A stretch of DNA of 64,000 nucleotides from Dendrobium chrysotoxum (lineage: Eukaryota > Streptophyta > Magnoliopsida > Asparagales > Orchidaceae): assembly GCA_019925795.1 (NCBI GenBank), contig CM034314.1, positions 76,566,780 through 76,630,779 of the forward strand. The letters are read 5' to 3'. Under the pieces are notes generated by a model. The model had not been told where the DNA came from. It saw only the letters and a program-made list of their open reading frames with translations, and searched no databases. Both the position numbers and the translations under genes were made by a program. Each line of letters starts with the position of its first letter. Positions within the stretch are counted from its first letter, which is position 1. Of the stretch, positions 1 through 11,423 are shown one piece after another.

Positions 1-147
1 CGAAGCCTTTATCAAATACTTATCTCCATAAATGATATTTTCATGTTCCAAACCCAGAAATAGCAGCACAAATTCATGTATTACATATATAAGTTCAATT
101 CAATCAATTCCTAATAACATAAAATATCCATTCCAGAACCTATGTGC

Positions 148-153
148 TTTATT
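148..153 (-). terminator. Poly(A) signal of the fibrillin gene
   Basis: AATAAA on the minus strand, about 46 bases downstream of the fibrillin stop codon. This is the canonical plant near-upstream polyadenylation element at a plausible distance. Confidence 0.5.
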
Positions 154-198
154 CATTTGCTACACAATAGAAACGGTTCATTGAAATTTGAAGGCTCC

Positions 199-510
199 TT
201 AACTTAAGAGAGCGCTGCCTTCCTTGATAAGCACAAAGACGCTGCTACCATCACCTCTAGAGATTCTGAGTTCATCATCAAGGTATGTGGTGAGCAGCCA
301 AGACTGAGCATTGCTGTTAGAAATAGGGAATTTGAGGGGAGGTTGGCTAGAGATGGTCTTGGCCACTGAGGACGCTGTGTCCTGCAAGGAAGAAATCACG
401 CCCTTGAATGGGGAGAGATCGATACTCTGCCCAAAGAATTCGAACTTATCTGGGATGACAATGGAGTCTGTGAGCTGGGGAGTGCCAATGATGCCTTCCT
501 CAAACTTGAT
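199..510 (-). other. Fibrillin exon 3 with stop codon
   Basis: Starts with IKFEEGIIGTPQL after acceptor TTCCTTAG and ends at a TAA stop (199-201) after EGSALLS. This is the C-terminal third of the PAP domain. It lies about 10 kb from exon 2 but continues the same protein exactly, with no missing or duplicated residues compared with the family. Confidence 0.92.
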
Positions 511-3500
511 CTAAGGAAATACAATAGAGAAATGACGTCAGTGTTACAAGATTTACTCTTTTCAGGAAAATTTAGACTTTTTTGAAACAGTTTTCTTAAT
601 ACAACAACAACAACATCAAGCCTTTGTCCCACTACGTGGGGTCGGCAACATGAATCCTTTTTCTCCATTGTGTTCGGTTCAAAGTCAAATTCTCGTTTAA
701 ATCTAATAAAGAAAGATCATTTCTAATATTTTCTAACCAAGTCTTTTTAGGTCTACCTCTACCTTTCTTAACATAAGTCAAATCTAATACCTCTACTTTC
801 CTAACTGGGTCATCGGAAGGTCGCCGTTTTATGTGACCAAACCATCTAAGGCGACTCTCTCTAATCTTATCCTCCACTGAAGCTACTCCAACCTTTTCAC
901 GTATCTGCTCATTTCGTATCTTGTCTCTAAGAGTAAATCCACTCATCCACCTGAGCATCCTCATCTCCGCAACACATAACTTAGTATTGTGCTTCTCTTT
1001 TAATGGCCAACATTCTGCACCATAAAGCATTGCAGGTCTCACCACCATCTTATAGAATTTTCCCTTAAGTTTGAGGGGGACTTTTCTATCACACAACAAG
1101 CCCGATGCATTCCTCCACTTTAACCATCCAACTTGAATTCTACTGATAACATCCCCATCTATTTCACCATCACTCTGAACAATAGATCCAAGATATCTAA
1201 AACGTGTACTCTTATTAATGTCTCGATCGCCCAAAGTCACAATCCCCTCACTAGGTCTATTACTGCTAAAATTACACTCCATATATTCAGTTTTAGATCT
1301 ACTCAAGCGAAAGCCTTTAGACTCTAAGGTTGATCTCCAAACTTCAAGTTTACCTTCAACTCCCTCTCTAGTCTTGTCAACAAGAAGAATATCATCAGCA
1401 AAAAGCATACACCAGGGTACATCCTCTTGTAAATGTCTAGTGAGAACATCCATGACTAACGCGAAAAGATATGGGCTTAAAGCTGATCCTTGATGTAATC
1501 CAACCGAAATAGGGAAATACTTGGTCAAACCACCTTGTGTTTGAACACAAGTAATAGCTCCTTCATACATATCTTTAATGATTTGAATATAAGCATTATT
1601 AACTCCTTTCTTTTCAAGAACTCTCCATAGCACTTCTCTTGGAACTTTATCATATGCTTTCTCTAAATCAATAAATATCATATGTAGATCCTCCTTATTC
1701 TCCCTATATTTCTCCATCAAACCTCTCAATAAATGTATGGCTTCCATAGTAGACCTACCAGGCATGAATCCAAATTGATTTTGAGAAACATTAGTATCAC
1801 GCCGCAGCCTACGCTCCATAACTCGCTCCCATAGTTTTAAAGTGTGACACATTAACTTAATTCCTCTATAATTCGCACAATCTTGTGCATCACCTTTATT
1901 CTTATAAATAGGAATCAATACACTCATTCTCCACGCATCTGGCATCTTTTTAGTCTTCAAAATATTATTAAAAAGCTTAGTTAGCCAAGAAATTCCTTCA
2001 TCTCCTAAGCATTTCCACATCTCTATTGGGATATCATCAGGTCCAATAGCTTTTCCACACTTCATTTTCTTTAAAGCCTCTCTAACTTCGGTTTTACTAA
2101 TACGCCGGTAAAAACAGAAATCTTTATTTTCATTTAGGGTGCTAAGGTCACTAAAGTCAATTGTATTCTTACAATCTTCATTAAAAAGTTTATCAAAATA
2201 TCTCACCCACCTTTGTTGAATATCATCTTCTAAGAAAAGTACTTTTTGATCTTCATCCTTAATACACTTCACTTGAGTTAAATTCTTACTACTCCTATCT
2301 CTTTGTTTGGCTAGCTTATACATATATCTTTCTCCCTCCTTAGTATCTAATTTATTATATAAATCATTAAAAGCTAAGATCTTTGCATCACATATTATTT
2401 TCTTAGAAACCTTACATGCCTCTTTATATCTTTCCCAATTATCAGAATTTTTACATCTAAACCAATTTTTATAACAAATCTTCTTATTTTTTATCTTTTC
2501 TTGCACAATTGGATTCCACCACCAGCTATTTTTACTATTAAGGGCTTTTCCCTTTGATACTCCAAACACATCTTTTGCAATATTTTTAATATCACTAGCC
2601 ACTTTTTCCCACATAACATTAGCATCCTCATGCACAAATAAAATCTTAGAATCTAAAATCTTACTCTCAAAAATATTTTTATTACTATTCTTTAAATGCC
2701 CCCATCTAATCCTAGAAAATCGCTTTACTTTATTTTTTATTTTCAAACAGTTTTCTTAATATTTTACAAAATTGTTGTACAAAATAATTATTTTTAAAAC
2801 TATTGTAGAAAGCAGTTTCCTAGCACAATTTCTTTCTAAAAACAAGACACAAGCAATGGACAAATAGAAATTATAATTGCAGTATCAAAAGCAAAGTAGT
2901 AAGAAAGTTGTCCCAAACAAAACTTTAACCTAAGATTCTCTAATAACTTGGCTTCATTCGGGACAACTTTTGACCACAATTTTTTTGCTATTTTTTTAAA
3001 AAAATTATACTAAAAAACTACTTTAGAAAACATTAAGAAAGATGTCCCAAACGAAACCTTAAAATTATTGTAGAAAGCTGTTTCCTAACACATTTTTTTC
3101 TAAAAAACAAGAAAAAAGCAATAGACACATAGAAATTATGATTGCGGTATCAAAAGCAAAGTAGTAACAAAGGCGTCCCAAACGAAGCTTTAACCGAAGA
3201 TTTTCTAATAACTTCGCTTCATTCGGGACAGCTTTTGACCACAACTTTTTCGCTATTTTTGTTAAAAAAAATTATACTAAAAAACTACTTTAAAAAACAG
3301 TAACAAAGATGTCCCAAACTAACTGTTTTAGATGAAGTTACTAGAGTAGAGATTGATTATTATTATTTTGGATGTAGTAGCAGTAACTACATTCAATTCA
3401 AAATAATAATAATAATAATCATATTTATCCGTTTAGTAATTACGTTATAATATTAAGTAGTGATAAATAGATTCATAATTTGGACTATAAAAAAAAATTT

Positions 3501-6180
3501 TAGTCCGTGGATTAAATATAAGGTGATCAATCATAAGATCTAACAGGATTCTTGATATAGCAATTGTAATATAAACATTACGTATGCGTAGTAGATGTGT
3601 ACAGATATATGGCATTTACTTATAAGAGATTTTGAGGAAGAAAATTAGCTTAAAGCAAGCACATTTAAAATAAATGCAGCCCCTTTTGCAGCAAATATAA
3701 AATACACGCAAAAAAAAAAAGATTTATAGTATTTAACTTTTATTTGCATCTGCTTCATAGCATACCAAACAGCTAAACTAAAATAATCAAGTTCATGATA
3801 ATCAAACGTTGTCCTACCTAGTCTCGCACATACTACGAGATTACAATTTTATTTGGGACAGTTTTCTTACTGTTTTCTAAAATAATTTTTTAGTACAAAA
3901 ATTTTTTGAACTAAAATTTTTTTTACTAAAAATTACTTTAGAAAGCAATAAAAAAGCTGTCCCAAACGAATCCTACATTTGATTGTTTTGTGTTAAATTG
4001 TAGAAACAATCGTAGAGATAAATTAACTGCTTTGCCAATGTATTTCCCACAATTGTTAAACCATAGAGGAAGTGCATTTAAAATTTTAAGATGTAACAAA
4101 CTTTCTTTTGCATTTTTATTGCACAAACAAAAATTATTATACGACAACTTTTGAGAATTAAAGCAGTTGAAAAGCATATTCCGAAACAGAAATTAAGGCT
4201 TATCAGCTCCTAATAGCTCTTAAGCATAAATGATATAATCTACAGCTGAGAAATTCAGCACCACATTATATGTCTTCACTGCCAAAGTTTGAAATTTCAC
4301 AATCGGATATTGCGGTGTTTTAGCAAGGCAAAAGCCTCAAGGTGTTTTGAAAAGTGAGCATCAAAATTAAATCATTAAATTAATAAAAGGTAAAAAATAA
4401 TAAGTATGCTAACATCAAACTACCATCATTAAAAAAAAAAAAATTTAAAAAGGTCTTAAATTAAATAGCAAAAGCTTAAGATTTTGGGCTTGAACACTTC
4501 AATGTTTCATTCCCAATCCAGTTTCCACAGTAAGAGTCCAACTAATCACATTCCTTCTTCACTCCCCTCATTTTTCCAAATTTCTCCCTGCATGAAAGCT
4601 AGCGATGGCAGTTGGGTGAAAGCAAAGAGGTTGATTGAGATCGCAGAGAAGCTCCTTAACGCTCATGAACTAGAAGGTACAAATCGATTAGTCGAGCGCA
4701 AGTTCAAATCCGACCCACCTCTCATTGGCGTTGACACAATCCTCATCATCCTATACATCCTCATCGCTTCACAATGTTGCAACCCTAAGCAACACAACCA
4801 GTATGCCACCCCCCCATCTTCCTCACCCTCTTCTTCCTCCATAGTTGATGCAGGTGATTATCGCCTCACAATGTCTTCAAGTATGATTGTGCTAACGCAA
4901 AAATACTTGCGCCTCATCACAAATGCCTTGAGGCCTAAGCCTCAATTGTTCAATGTGCGGCGTACATCTTCATTTTTTTTTCTAGGGCCAAAATCTTACG
5001 CACAACTCAAGATGGGCCTAAAGGTCAGACAATTTTAAACAATGCTAACAATCAACTCAAGAAATACACGTGCAAAGTATAACCAAAGCTTATTAGTAGT
5101 TTTGCTTGAAGTTACTTCTTTTTAAATAATTTTCTGTAATTTTTACTCATCTTATTGAAAACCTAGGAGATGATATGGATCTATCCTTCTATGTTTTTAG
5201 CGGGGATTCAATGGTAAAGACACAAGGTTTCTTGGACAAGAATGGTTTTGGCAAAAATGATCCATCTTTTAGGGTAAAGTCATATGAATAGAGTTCAATT
5301 TTAGATTTCGCGAGGGATTTTATCCTAGGTTATCACTAGGATATCAGAGCTAGGCTTTGGTTCACAGAATAAAATCCTGAAAGACAAATGGAGGAAAATC
5401 TCTTGTTTGGATTAAATTTCATTGATTGCACCTTACTAGCAATTGAAAAGATTCTTCTTTCTCGTTGGATATTATGATTTTAGAGAGAAAAAATGCATAG
5501 AAAGAGTGATGGCCAATAAAACCTAGAAAGAAAGAGAGGGTCGAGCACCGACTCAGAGAGAGAGAGAGAGAGATTAACTAAGTTTAGAATTAAACTTGAA
5601 TACAATATTCTTGCATGAGATTTCATTTTTAGTTATAAAATGAAATATCGAAATATTTTACTACATTTTAATTTAAGCTTAGAAAGAAATTGGGATCCAA
5701 TTAAAATTTTCAAGTATTTATTACCCACAGGTCGAATTGAAGTAGTTAATTTTCTATGAGACGTTCCGTTGTTTGATTAAAAAATGTGTATTTAGTTGAG
5801 ATATGATATTACATATGATTTTATTTGCATATAATTCATCTATTAATAGGTCTACATGCATGATTCCATTTAAAATTGTTATAGATCTTATATAACTCCT
5901 ATTGAATCTAGGCCTGATAAAATTGCAGTCATTTTGCACAGCACTTGCATGATCTACATGAGGATCTTCAAAGAAAACTAATTATTGATTTTAGCAATCA
6001 TGAGTATGTTTTTGATATGAATAGATGGTGTGTATAATTCAAATCAAAGTGATAAGATAATGATGCATCAAAATCGAGAAAGATTTCCTTTAAACGTATT
6101 TAAGGAATTAACTTCAAGAACGTTGGGATCATATAAAATTTTACAGCGTATTGGGATGAATGATTACAAATTAAAATCCC

Positions 6181-6212
<32 letters not shown>

Positions 6213-9200
6213 ACATACACTCACATAGAGGAGCTGTTTCTTAAAAGTTCTTATTATGCTTAACGATTTATTGTACAAGTGTATAGGCATTTCCTTCTAT
6301 ATTATTTCTTTATGGCCTATTTATTTGCATGCTACAATAACAGGAAAGTTAGTGCCGAAGAAAAAAATCACTAAAGGTTAGTATCGGGGTCACAAAAAGA
6401 AATTGCTAATTGCTACAATCTCAAAGCCACCGAAGGAACTTTCTAATTATTGCAGTCTCGAGAATGGCTGCCATATAGGATTTTTCGTATAAGGAGGGTT
6501 GCCATCTTCTATGGATTTATTATTCATTATTTATAAGATGGAAAAATAACAAAAATAAAAGTTCTACTTAATGCTATAAGAGAGTTGAAACATGTAATTT
6601 TTGACTAGATGTAATAGAATTTTGTAAAATTTCTTATTTTGAGTATTTCGTGGGCTATATAAAAGGCCCTTGATGTATAAATTCATTGAACATAAAGCGG
6701 TGAAATTAGATTCCAGTTTTCCACAATTCTTGTGTTTTGCTGTATGCTATGGATTTTCTCACTTCATGGAAGATTTATATTCATATCATTTATTCTTCTT
6801 GTTTAGTAATTGATGTGTATCGTGATTGACGTTTTGTCAATTATGATTCATGTCAAATTTCTTTTTATAGAATGAATTTTGATTATCGCTCAAATTTTGT
6901 GGTGTTCTCAATTTTTCTTGTTAGTTTTCAATTTTAAAAACTAATTATTGTAGGAATGAAAGAAGCATGTTCAGTATTTTTGCATTAAAGGCGACTAATT
7001 TTTGCCGAAGTTGAGAGTTGGAATCCTAGATATTAGGGGTTTTTGTGTTTTCATTGTGCATCTCTGCCTATGTTGCATAACCCTAGACCCTATAGCATTC
7101 TATATCATAAGATCTAGAAAGGATCATCATCAGATGTGCCCTCCAACATTACTTAAAAATACACGATATGAGGCTTGTAGATGCACACAGAGGCGTAAAC
7201 TCCGTACACATCTAGCTTTAGGCTTTTTTTAATAGAAAGACTATTTACCCTCACCCTAAGATGCATATACACAACATGAGAATGACATTCCAATCAATTT
7301 GGCATCCTCCCATTCTTACTACAATATGATCCGTACCACAGGTGCTTATGGTCAAAAGCTTGTAACCAGTCCATGCATGACTTAAGAACTTGAGTTTTAA
7401 AGAAGTAATTCAGCAAATATAGAGAAAACCATTGAATAAATTAGAAGGACTTGGAGTCAAACTAAAGTGAAAATTTAAGATACACCGACACTTCTCAAAG
7501 CGGTGTGCAGTGTCCGACACGTATCCGACATGGCACGCTTCCGACATATGTCAGACATGTCGAAAATCTATCTGATTAAAAAATTATTAAATATAAATTT
7601 GATAGGCGTGTCCAACACGTGCGTTTTAAATATTTTATGATTTTTTAATAAAATTTCTTTTATTTAAATTTTTTATTTATTTAAAATATAAAAATTAAAT
7701 TTCTTATTTTCTCTCCACAACAGCAAATCAATCGCTCGTACTCAATACCTCATTTATCAAAAATTCTCATTTCTCTTTGGCGGGTCACAACTTTGGTTTC
7801 ACAATAATGCCCGATGTCATCTCAACATCGACATTTGATGTCATTACAACATCGACATTTCAAAATCATATCAACATCAAAGTCTGACAGTAGACGCTAG
7901 CAATCTACACCCACAACTTGACAGCTCATCTTTATCCGAGGTCATCTTAATATCAACGACCAACGCCCTTTTAACATATAGATGACAGATGTCATCTCGA
8001 CATCGACGTCCGATACTTACTACATAACATAAATTCCCCGACTCTCTATAGCATTATCGTCTCTTCTCTTGATGTTTGATACACGGCATTGACACCCGAC
8101 TTTCAATATTCTAATATTAATTATTTTAAGCATAAATTCTATTTAAAAGATTTATTATTTCTAAATTATTTTTAATATTATACTTATTCAATTTTTATAA
8201 ACTATTTTTAAAATATAAAATTTATAATATCATGGCCAACCCATATTTGTATCCTATATTTTCAATAATTGACGTGTCCCTTGTCCGTGTATGTGCATCA
8301 TAGGTGAAAATCATGCCTGATGGCTGATCTGATATTAAGAATAGAAGCTTGATTAATATTTTAATAATTATTATTATGAACTGTTTTCTTGGAATTTGTA
8401 TAAGCATCTGATCAGGTAATGAATGCATAGTACTTTTTTGGATTATTTGATGTAGTGATAGAAGAGATTAGAGAGTATTTGGTTGTACAAGTTGTGACAG
8501 ATAATGCCAGTGTTCATAAGATAATCGGGACTAAGTTGATGGAGAAGAGAAAGAACTTAAATTGGACACCCTATGCTGCACAGTACATAGATCTCATTCT
8601 AAAAAACTTGGTGGCTTGCCTCAACATAAGAATGACCTGAGCAAAATAAAGAAGATAAGCAAATTCATATACAATTATTATTAGGTTTTGACTTTGATAG
8701 GGAAGTTTTTTAAGAAAGAACTTCTACATCCTACTACAACTAGATTTGCTACAACTTATTTATCATTTTAGAGCATGTTGGAGACCAAGCAACCATTGGA
8801 GGCTATGTTTACATCCATCAACAGCTCAATCGAGCTTGAGCTAAGAAAGTCAAGGAAAAAGAAATTAAAAAATTATTCTGAATGAGATATTCTAGTTGAG
8901 TGTCTCATATGTAATAACAATAACAAAGTTGTTGGTTTAATTTTTGAGGATGGTTGATGCAGACAAAAAAATCAGATATGAGTTTTATTTACAATGCAAT
9001 CGATGAATCGAAGGAGTTGATATCCCATAGCTTAGGAGAAGATGACGAAAGCAATAGGAAAATTTGCGATATCATTGACAAGAAGTGAGAATTCAGTTCC
9101 ATTACTATTAATATGTTTGTGGTTATTACTTTAATCCTCAATTCCAATATGTTGTGAATAAGTCAACCAATCTTGAGATCAAGTTGGGGCTATATCATTG

Positions 9201-11321
9201 CATGAATAGGTTGATTTCTAACTCAACTAAAATGGCAAAAGTTAATATAGAACACGTACCATTTAAGAATATGGTTTTTTTTAGACAATGACACGCTAAA
9301 GATATAGCTATAAAATATTCATAAGGTAATTTTTCTTTGTTAATATCTTGAATGAAATAAGAATCAATACCGCAACACAAAAGGATTCACTTCACATAAT
9401 GTTATAGTCATTGTCTCATTTGACAAGAAATTTGTCAACACTAGTGCTGGCTAGAAAGGTTCTGCGATCGATATGAAGGTCTTGTGGTGGGCAGTTTAGG
9501 AGGTAAACTTCAAAGTGTCAGGCGGTAAATACTACTTGGTTGATTTTGGCTATGCAAACATGGATAAGCTCATGGCACTATTCAAAGAATACTCATATCA
9601 TTTAAGTGACTACCGTATGAAAATATCTCATAGGTATCCTGTTAAGTAGAAGTTGTACAATCATCGACATACACAAGTACATAATGTGGTGGAGAGGGGA
9701 TTAGTTATATGAAAAGAGAGATTCCAAGGGCTAACTCATATGTGGAAATTTCCTTTAACGGTTCAACCTAACACCATACTCGCTTATTGGATGCCACTAC
9801 GGGCATAATATGCACTTCAACATGTCACAAATTGAAATGCATCATGACAATGATTTGGATGAGGTTCAAGTCAATAACGAAGATCCAAACTTGTACACAA
9901 GAGTTGGAGAGAGAACACAAGGTAATGCCCTGAGGCATTCAATCATGACAAATTTGTGGGAAACACATTTAAGTCTTTATCTTACTAAAGAAAATATCAT
10001 TAATTTTTCATAGGGGTAGTACTAACATACTATCCCACTCACAGGCAACAAGTCAACGATGTCATTCAACTTGGTACCGTACAATGCTTAGATCATTGCA
10101 AAAAAAAAAACAATTTTTATTTTTTGTAATTTTCATCCATTATATTGTGATGCTGTAAATGTTGTTCAGATCTTTCTTCTCTTTAATGAGTCGATATATT
10201 CATACAAATTATCACTATTTAGATATAATTTTCTTTAAATAAATATCATATGAGTTTCGTCTTAAATTCTGAGTTGAGATTTACCAAGATTTAACATATT
10301 TCTTGCCAAACATTTTTCAGGATTTAACACCATCAGTACTTAATAATCCAGATTTAGAGATTTACTAAATCCTACTTAAGTTGAATCCTAGCTGCATCCA
10401 AACTCTATCTTATAATTTTGGATTAAACACTTGCTTCCAAGCAGTGTCCATTGAAATTCAACTATCAAGCAACAAAGTAACTTTTAATCGTGAGATAGAT
10501 ATTAATGAAATAAAGAGTTTCATTACAGTCAAATAAACAGTTGTGAATCATTTACCTGCACACGTTTAGGGCTTCGTACTTCGAACTTGGCATTAGTGCT
10601 GACCGAAGTGGAAGAGAACGGCCCTACAAACCGCACCGAGTTCTGGACGGTGAACGCCTCCGAATCGATTGTCTGAGAAATCTCATCCACCTTCACCAGC
10701 TGCGGCAGGCTCCCCGCCCCCAGCAGCGGGAAGAGCCCCACAAAGGACGTGTACCTGCCGTAATCCACCAATTCCAACATCAATCGAAACCAAAACCTAA
10801 ACCTATTTGTGAAACAGACAAAAGAGAGAGAAAGTAGTTTGATCTTACGCCAGGATCCACTTGCCGTTGAGCAAGCTTAGGGCTTCGGTGGGAGCAGGAG
10901 TAGGATTCTTGGCCTCGAGCTGGGTGATGAGCTCATTAACCTCCGCCCTTGTCTCGCTCGTCGCCTTTAACCCCCGATCCGTTCCGAATAGCTGATCGAG
11001 GAGCTTCCGCTTTAGCTCAGCGGTCACAGAAGTCACATCGGTCGTTTCCTCCTCCACCGCTGCCACACTGCCTGCGGCTCCCTTCAGAATCTTCTTCTCG
11101 CTCCCCCACTCCTCGTCTTCTGCGACAGCCTGCAGCCGAAAGGACGGTGCCGTTGGCGGACGAAAGATTGTGAGTATCCGAGGCTTGCTCACAGGAGAAA
11201 GTCCACGAGAAGAGTGGAAAGCCAGTGGCGGGGGGGTTCGATGCGCCGGCACCGGCGCCGCCGAAAAAACTGCCGGAAAAGCGTTGAGAGCGAAAGCGTT
11301 ACACAATGCAGAAGACGACAT
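199..11321 (-). CDS. FBN1: Fibrillin / plastid-lipid-associated protein (FBN1 type), three exons
   Basis: Exons at 10849-11321, 10556-10754 and 199-510 join in frame to about 327 residues. The protein has an N-terminal Ser/Ala/Pro-rich stretch like a chloroplast transit peptide, then the PAP/fibrillin domain: ELITQLEAKNPTPAPTEAL and LLNGKWILAYTSFVGLFPLL, then VDEISQTIDS and FTVQNSVRF, then IGTPQLTDSI, and finally NAQSWLLTTYLD and ISRGDGSSVFVLIKEGS at the C terminus. Length and motif order match FBN1-type fibrillins, lipocalin-like proteins that coat plastoglobules and protect thylakoids and photosystem II under stress. All junctions have GT...AG: intron 1 is 94 bp (10755-10848), intron 2 about 10.0 kb (511-10555). 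No stop or frameshift interrupts the exons, so the gene looks functional. Start: the first ATG of the open frame, 78-84 bases downstream of a TATA box. Subfamily assignment is from memory of FBN1 proteins. Confidence 0.95.
585..600. repeat. LINE target-site duplication, left copy
   Basis: AAACAGTTTTCTTAAT, identical to 2745-2760. The target sequence itself belongs to the MITE-like family found around 2745-3325. Confidence 0.92.
601..2744 (-). mobile_element. 5'-truncated LINE, plant RTE clade
   Basis: The 3' end, read on the minus strand, is a CTTGATGTTGTTGTTG-type tail at 601-620, typical of plant RTE elements, which end in TTG repeats rather than long poly(A). The 16-base sequence AAACAGTTTTCTTAAT occurs exactly at 585-600 and 2745-2760 (17 bases if the next A is counted), so it is a perfect target-site duplication. 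The element is cut off at its 5' end inside the ORF and lacks the endonuclease. It lies in the same orientation as the fibrillin gene that hosts it. The intact frame and perfect duplication point to a recent insertion. Confidence 0.92.
632..2744 (-). pseudogene. LINE reverse transcriptase ORF, N-terminally truncated
   Basis: About 700 codons stay open with no stop. Reverse-transcriptase blocks appear in order: LIPIYKNKGDAQDCANYRG (thumb/finger block), NQFGFMPGRSTMEAI, FIDLEKAYDKVPR (first catalytic Asp), GLHQGSALSPYLFALVMDV, and LFADDILLV with the FADD catalytic pair. A C-terminal segment follows, with LRWFGHIKRRP and GRGRPKKTW motifs typical of plant RTE proteins. There is no true ATG: the apparent first codon is TTG at the very edge of the insertion, so the frame is only what remains after 5' truncation. 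The missing N-terminal portion would have held the AP-like endonuclease. It cannot retrotranspose as it stands. Confidence 0.92.
2745..2760. repeat. LINE target-site duplication, right copy
   Basis: AAACAGTTTTCTTAAT, identical to 585-600, directly after the truncated 5' end of the LINE. Confidence 0.92.
2745..3325. repeat. MITE cluster with a two-copy ~265-bp tandem duplication
   Basis: The sequence beginning around 2793 (ATTGTAGAAAGC, then TTTCCTA) recurs around 3060, giving a ~265-bp period. Each unit contains an inverted-repeat element with ends like CATTCGGGACA and TGTCCCAAACGAA (for example 2953-3058). The same ends occur at 3850-3976 and 36431-36560, so this is a dispersed MITE family. 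No coding potential. Confidence 0.65.
3850..3976. mobile_element. MITE, GGGACAG...CTGTCCC family
   Basis: About 127 bp with long imperfect inverted ends: TTTGGGACAGTTTTCTTACT at the left and AAAAAGCTGTCCCAAACGAA at the right. The AT-rich interior contains TTTAGTA / TACTAAA palindromic stretches. Related copies lie at 2745-3325 and 36431-36560. The superfamily was not determined. Confidence 0.65.
4592..5038 (+). pseudogene. Fragment of a plant DnaJ-like (J-domain) protein gene
   Basis: From an ATG at 4592 the frame reads KAKRLIEIAEKLLNAHELEG, then ERKFKSDPPL and GVDTILIILYILIASQ. I recognise this as a degenerate form of the N-terminal block of plant J-domain proteins, which typically reads AxRxLxIAEKLLAxxDLxG followed by DPLLxGAxQILAVxDVLLASQ. 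The following J-domain region (QYATPPSSSP to ALRPKP) is scrambled and lacks the HPD motif. There is no continuation. It lies on the opposite strand to the fibrillin gene, inside its intron. It is probably a captured or retroposed gene fragment, not a working gene. The assignment rests on one motif block. Confidence 0.45.
5555..5573. repeat. (AG)n microsatellite
   Basis: Nineteen bases of uninterrupted AG. The rest of 5040-6170 is AT-rich with nothing recognisable. Confidence 0.9.
6178..6212. repeat. (TC)n microsatellite
   Basis: A TC run with one CCC interruption. The flanks 6213-7470 hold nothing I can name. Confidence 0.9.
7470..8110. repeat. GACAC-rich and ACATCGAC-rich degenerate repeats
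   Basis: 7480-7620 is dense in CCGACAC, TGTCGGA-like and CACGTGC words, resembling a subterminal region of a plant hAT element. 7805-8010 repeats the phrase GATGTCATCTCAACATCGAC in degraded form at least four times. A decayed hAT transposase begins 330 bp further on, so this may be its left flank. No clear terminal repeat was found. Confidence 0.35.
8440..9230 (+). pseudogene. Decayed hAT transposase (DUF659-type)
   Basis: 8455-8640 reads VVQVVTDNASVHKIIGTKL, then KNLNWTPYAAQYIDLILKNL, which is the DUF659 block of plant hAT transposases (usually VTDNASNY and WTPCAAHCIDLMLED). About 70 bases on, KKELLHPTTTRFATTYLSF matches the next conserved block, and around 8980-9060 FIYNAIDESKELI continues it in another frame. 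Stops and frameshifts separate the blocks, so the gene is dead. The third catalytic region and dimerisation domain are absent, replaced from ~9360 by a different transposon. Confidence 0.7.
9361..10013 (+). pseudogene. Decayed PIF/Harbinger transposase, C-terminal half
   Basis: 9515-9650 reads GGKYYLVDFGYANMDKLMAL, then EYSYHLSDY. This is the PIF/Harbinger DDE block (family form KYYLVDAGYPN...YHL) that carries the second catalytic Asp. Then LYNHRHTQVHNVVERGLVI, a stop, and KERFQGLTHMWKFPL match the third block with its catalytic Glu (family form N.R.....IER.FG..K.RF). The tail at 9810-10013 fits the acidic C-terminal region. Several stops make it non-functional. No terminal inverted repeats or TTA/TAA target duplications were recognised. 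Confidence 0.7.
10556..10754 (-). other. Fibrillin exon 2
   Basis: 199 bases, starting after acceptor CGGCAG and ending CGTGTGCAG before donor GTAAATG. The first base completes the Ala codon begun in exon 1; the rest encodes YTSFVGLFPLL through SPKRVQ and ends in phase 0. Confidence 0.92.
10849..11321 (-). other. Fibrillin exon 1 (transit peptide and start of PAP domain)
   Basis: This exon encodes residues 1-157 plus two bases of codon 158. It opens MSSSALCNAFALNAF and ends at KWIL followed by GC|GTAAGATC, a good splice donor. The first ~70 residues are rich in Ala, Ser and Pro with few acidic residues, as in chloroplast transit peptides. The exon is clearly GC-richer than the surrounding DNA, as first exons of plant genes often are. 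Confidence 0.93.
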
Positions 11322-11398
11322 TTTATCGTACCCCTTTCTGAACCAACAGAAAAAAGATTCAATTCCCCGTCCAATAAACTTGGGTGGCTGGAGAACCG

Positions 11399-11405
11399 TT
11401 TTATA
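11399..11405 (-). promoter_or_regulatory. TATA box of the fibrillin gene
   Basis: TATAAAA on the minus strand, 78-84 bases upstream of the ATG. That leaves a short 5' leader of about 50 bases. No other TATA-like motif lies closer to the start codon. Confidence 0.6.
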
Positions 11406-11423
11406 GAAATTTTAAGCACCTAA

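Larger units (their letters stand above)
511..10555 (-). other. Fibrillin intron 2, expanded to ~10 kb by transposons
   Basis: This intron has GT (10554-10555) and AG (511-512) ends. It contains a LINE, several MITEs, a DnaJ-like fragment, and hAT and PIF/Harbinger remnants. Stretches 3330-3850, 3980-4480, 5040-7470 and 10014-10528 hold nothing I recognise beyond AT-rich sequence and two microsatellites. Confidence 0.85.

Noticed and set aside
632..2746. Treating the LINE frame as a complete gene with a start at 2746
   Set aside because: The first codon is TTG inside the target duplication, not an ATG; the endonuclease domain is missing.
10949..11423. Plus-strand ORFs over fibrillin exon 1
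   Set aside because: GC-rich antisense frames of a real exon.
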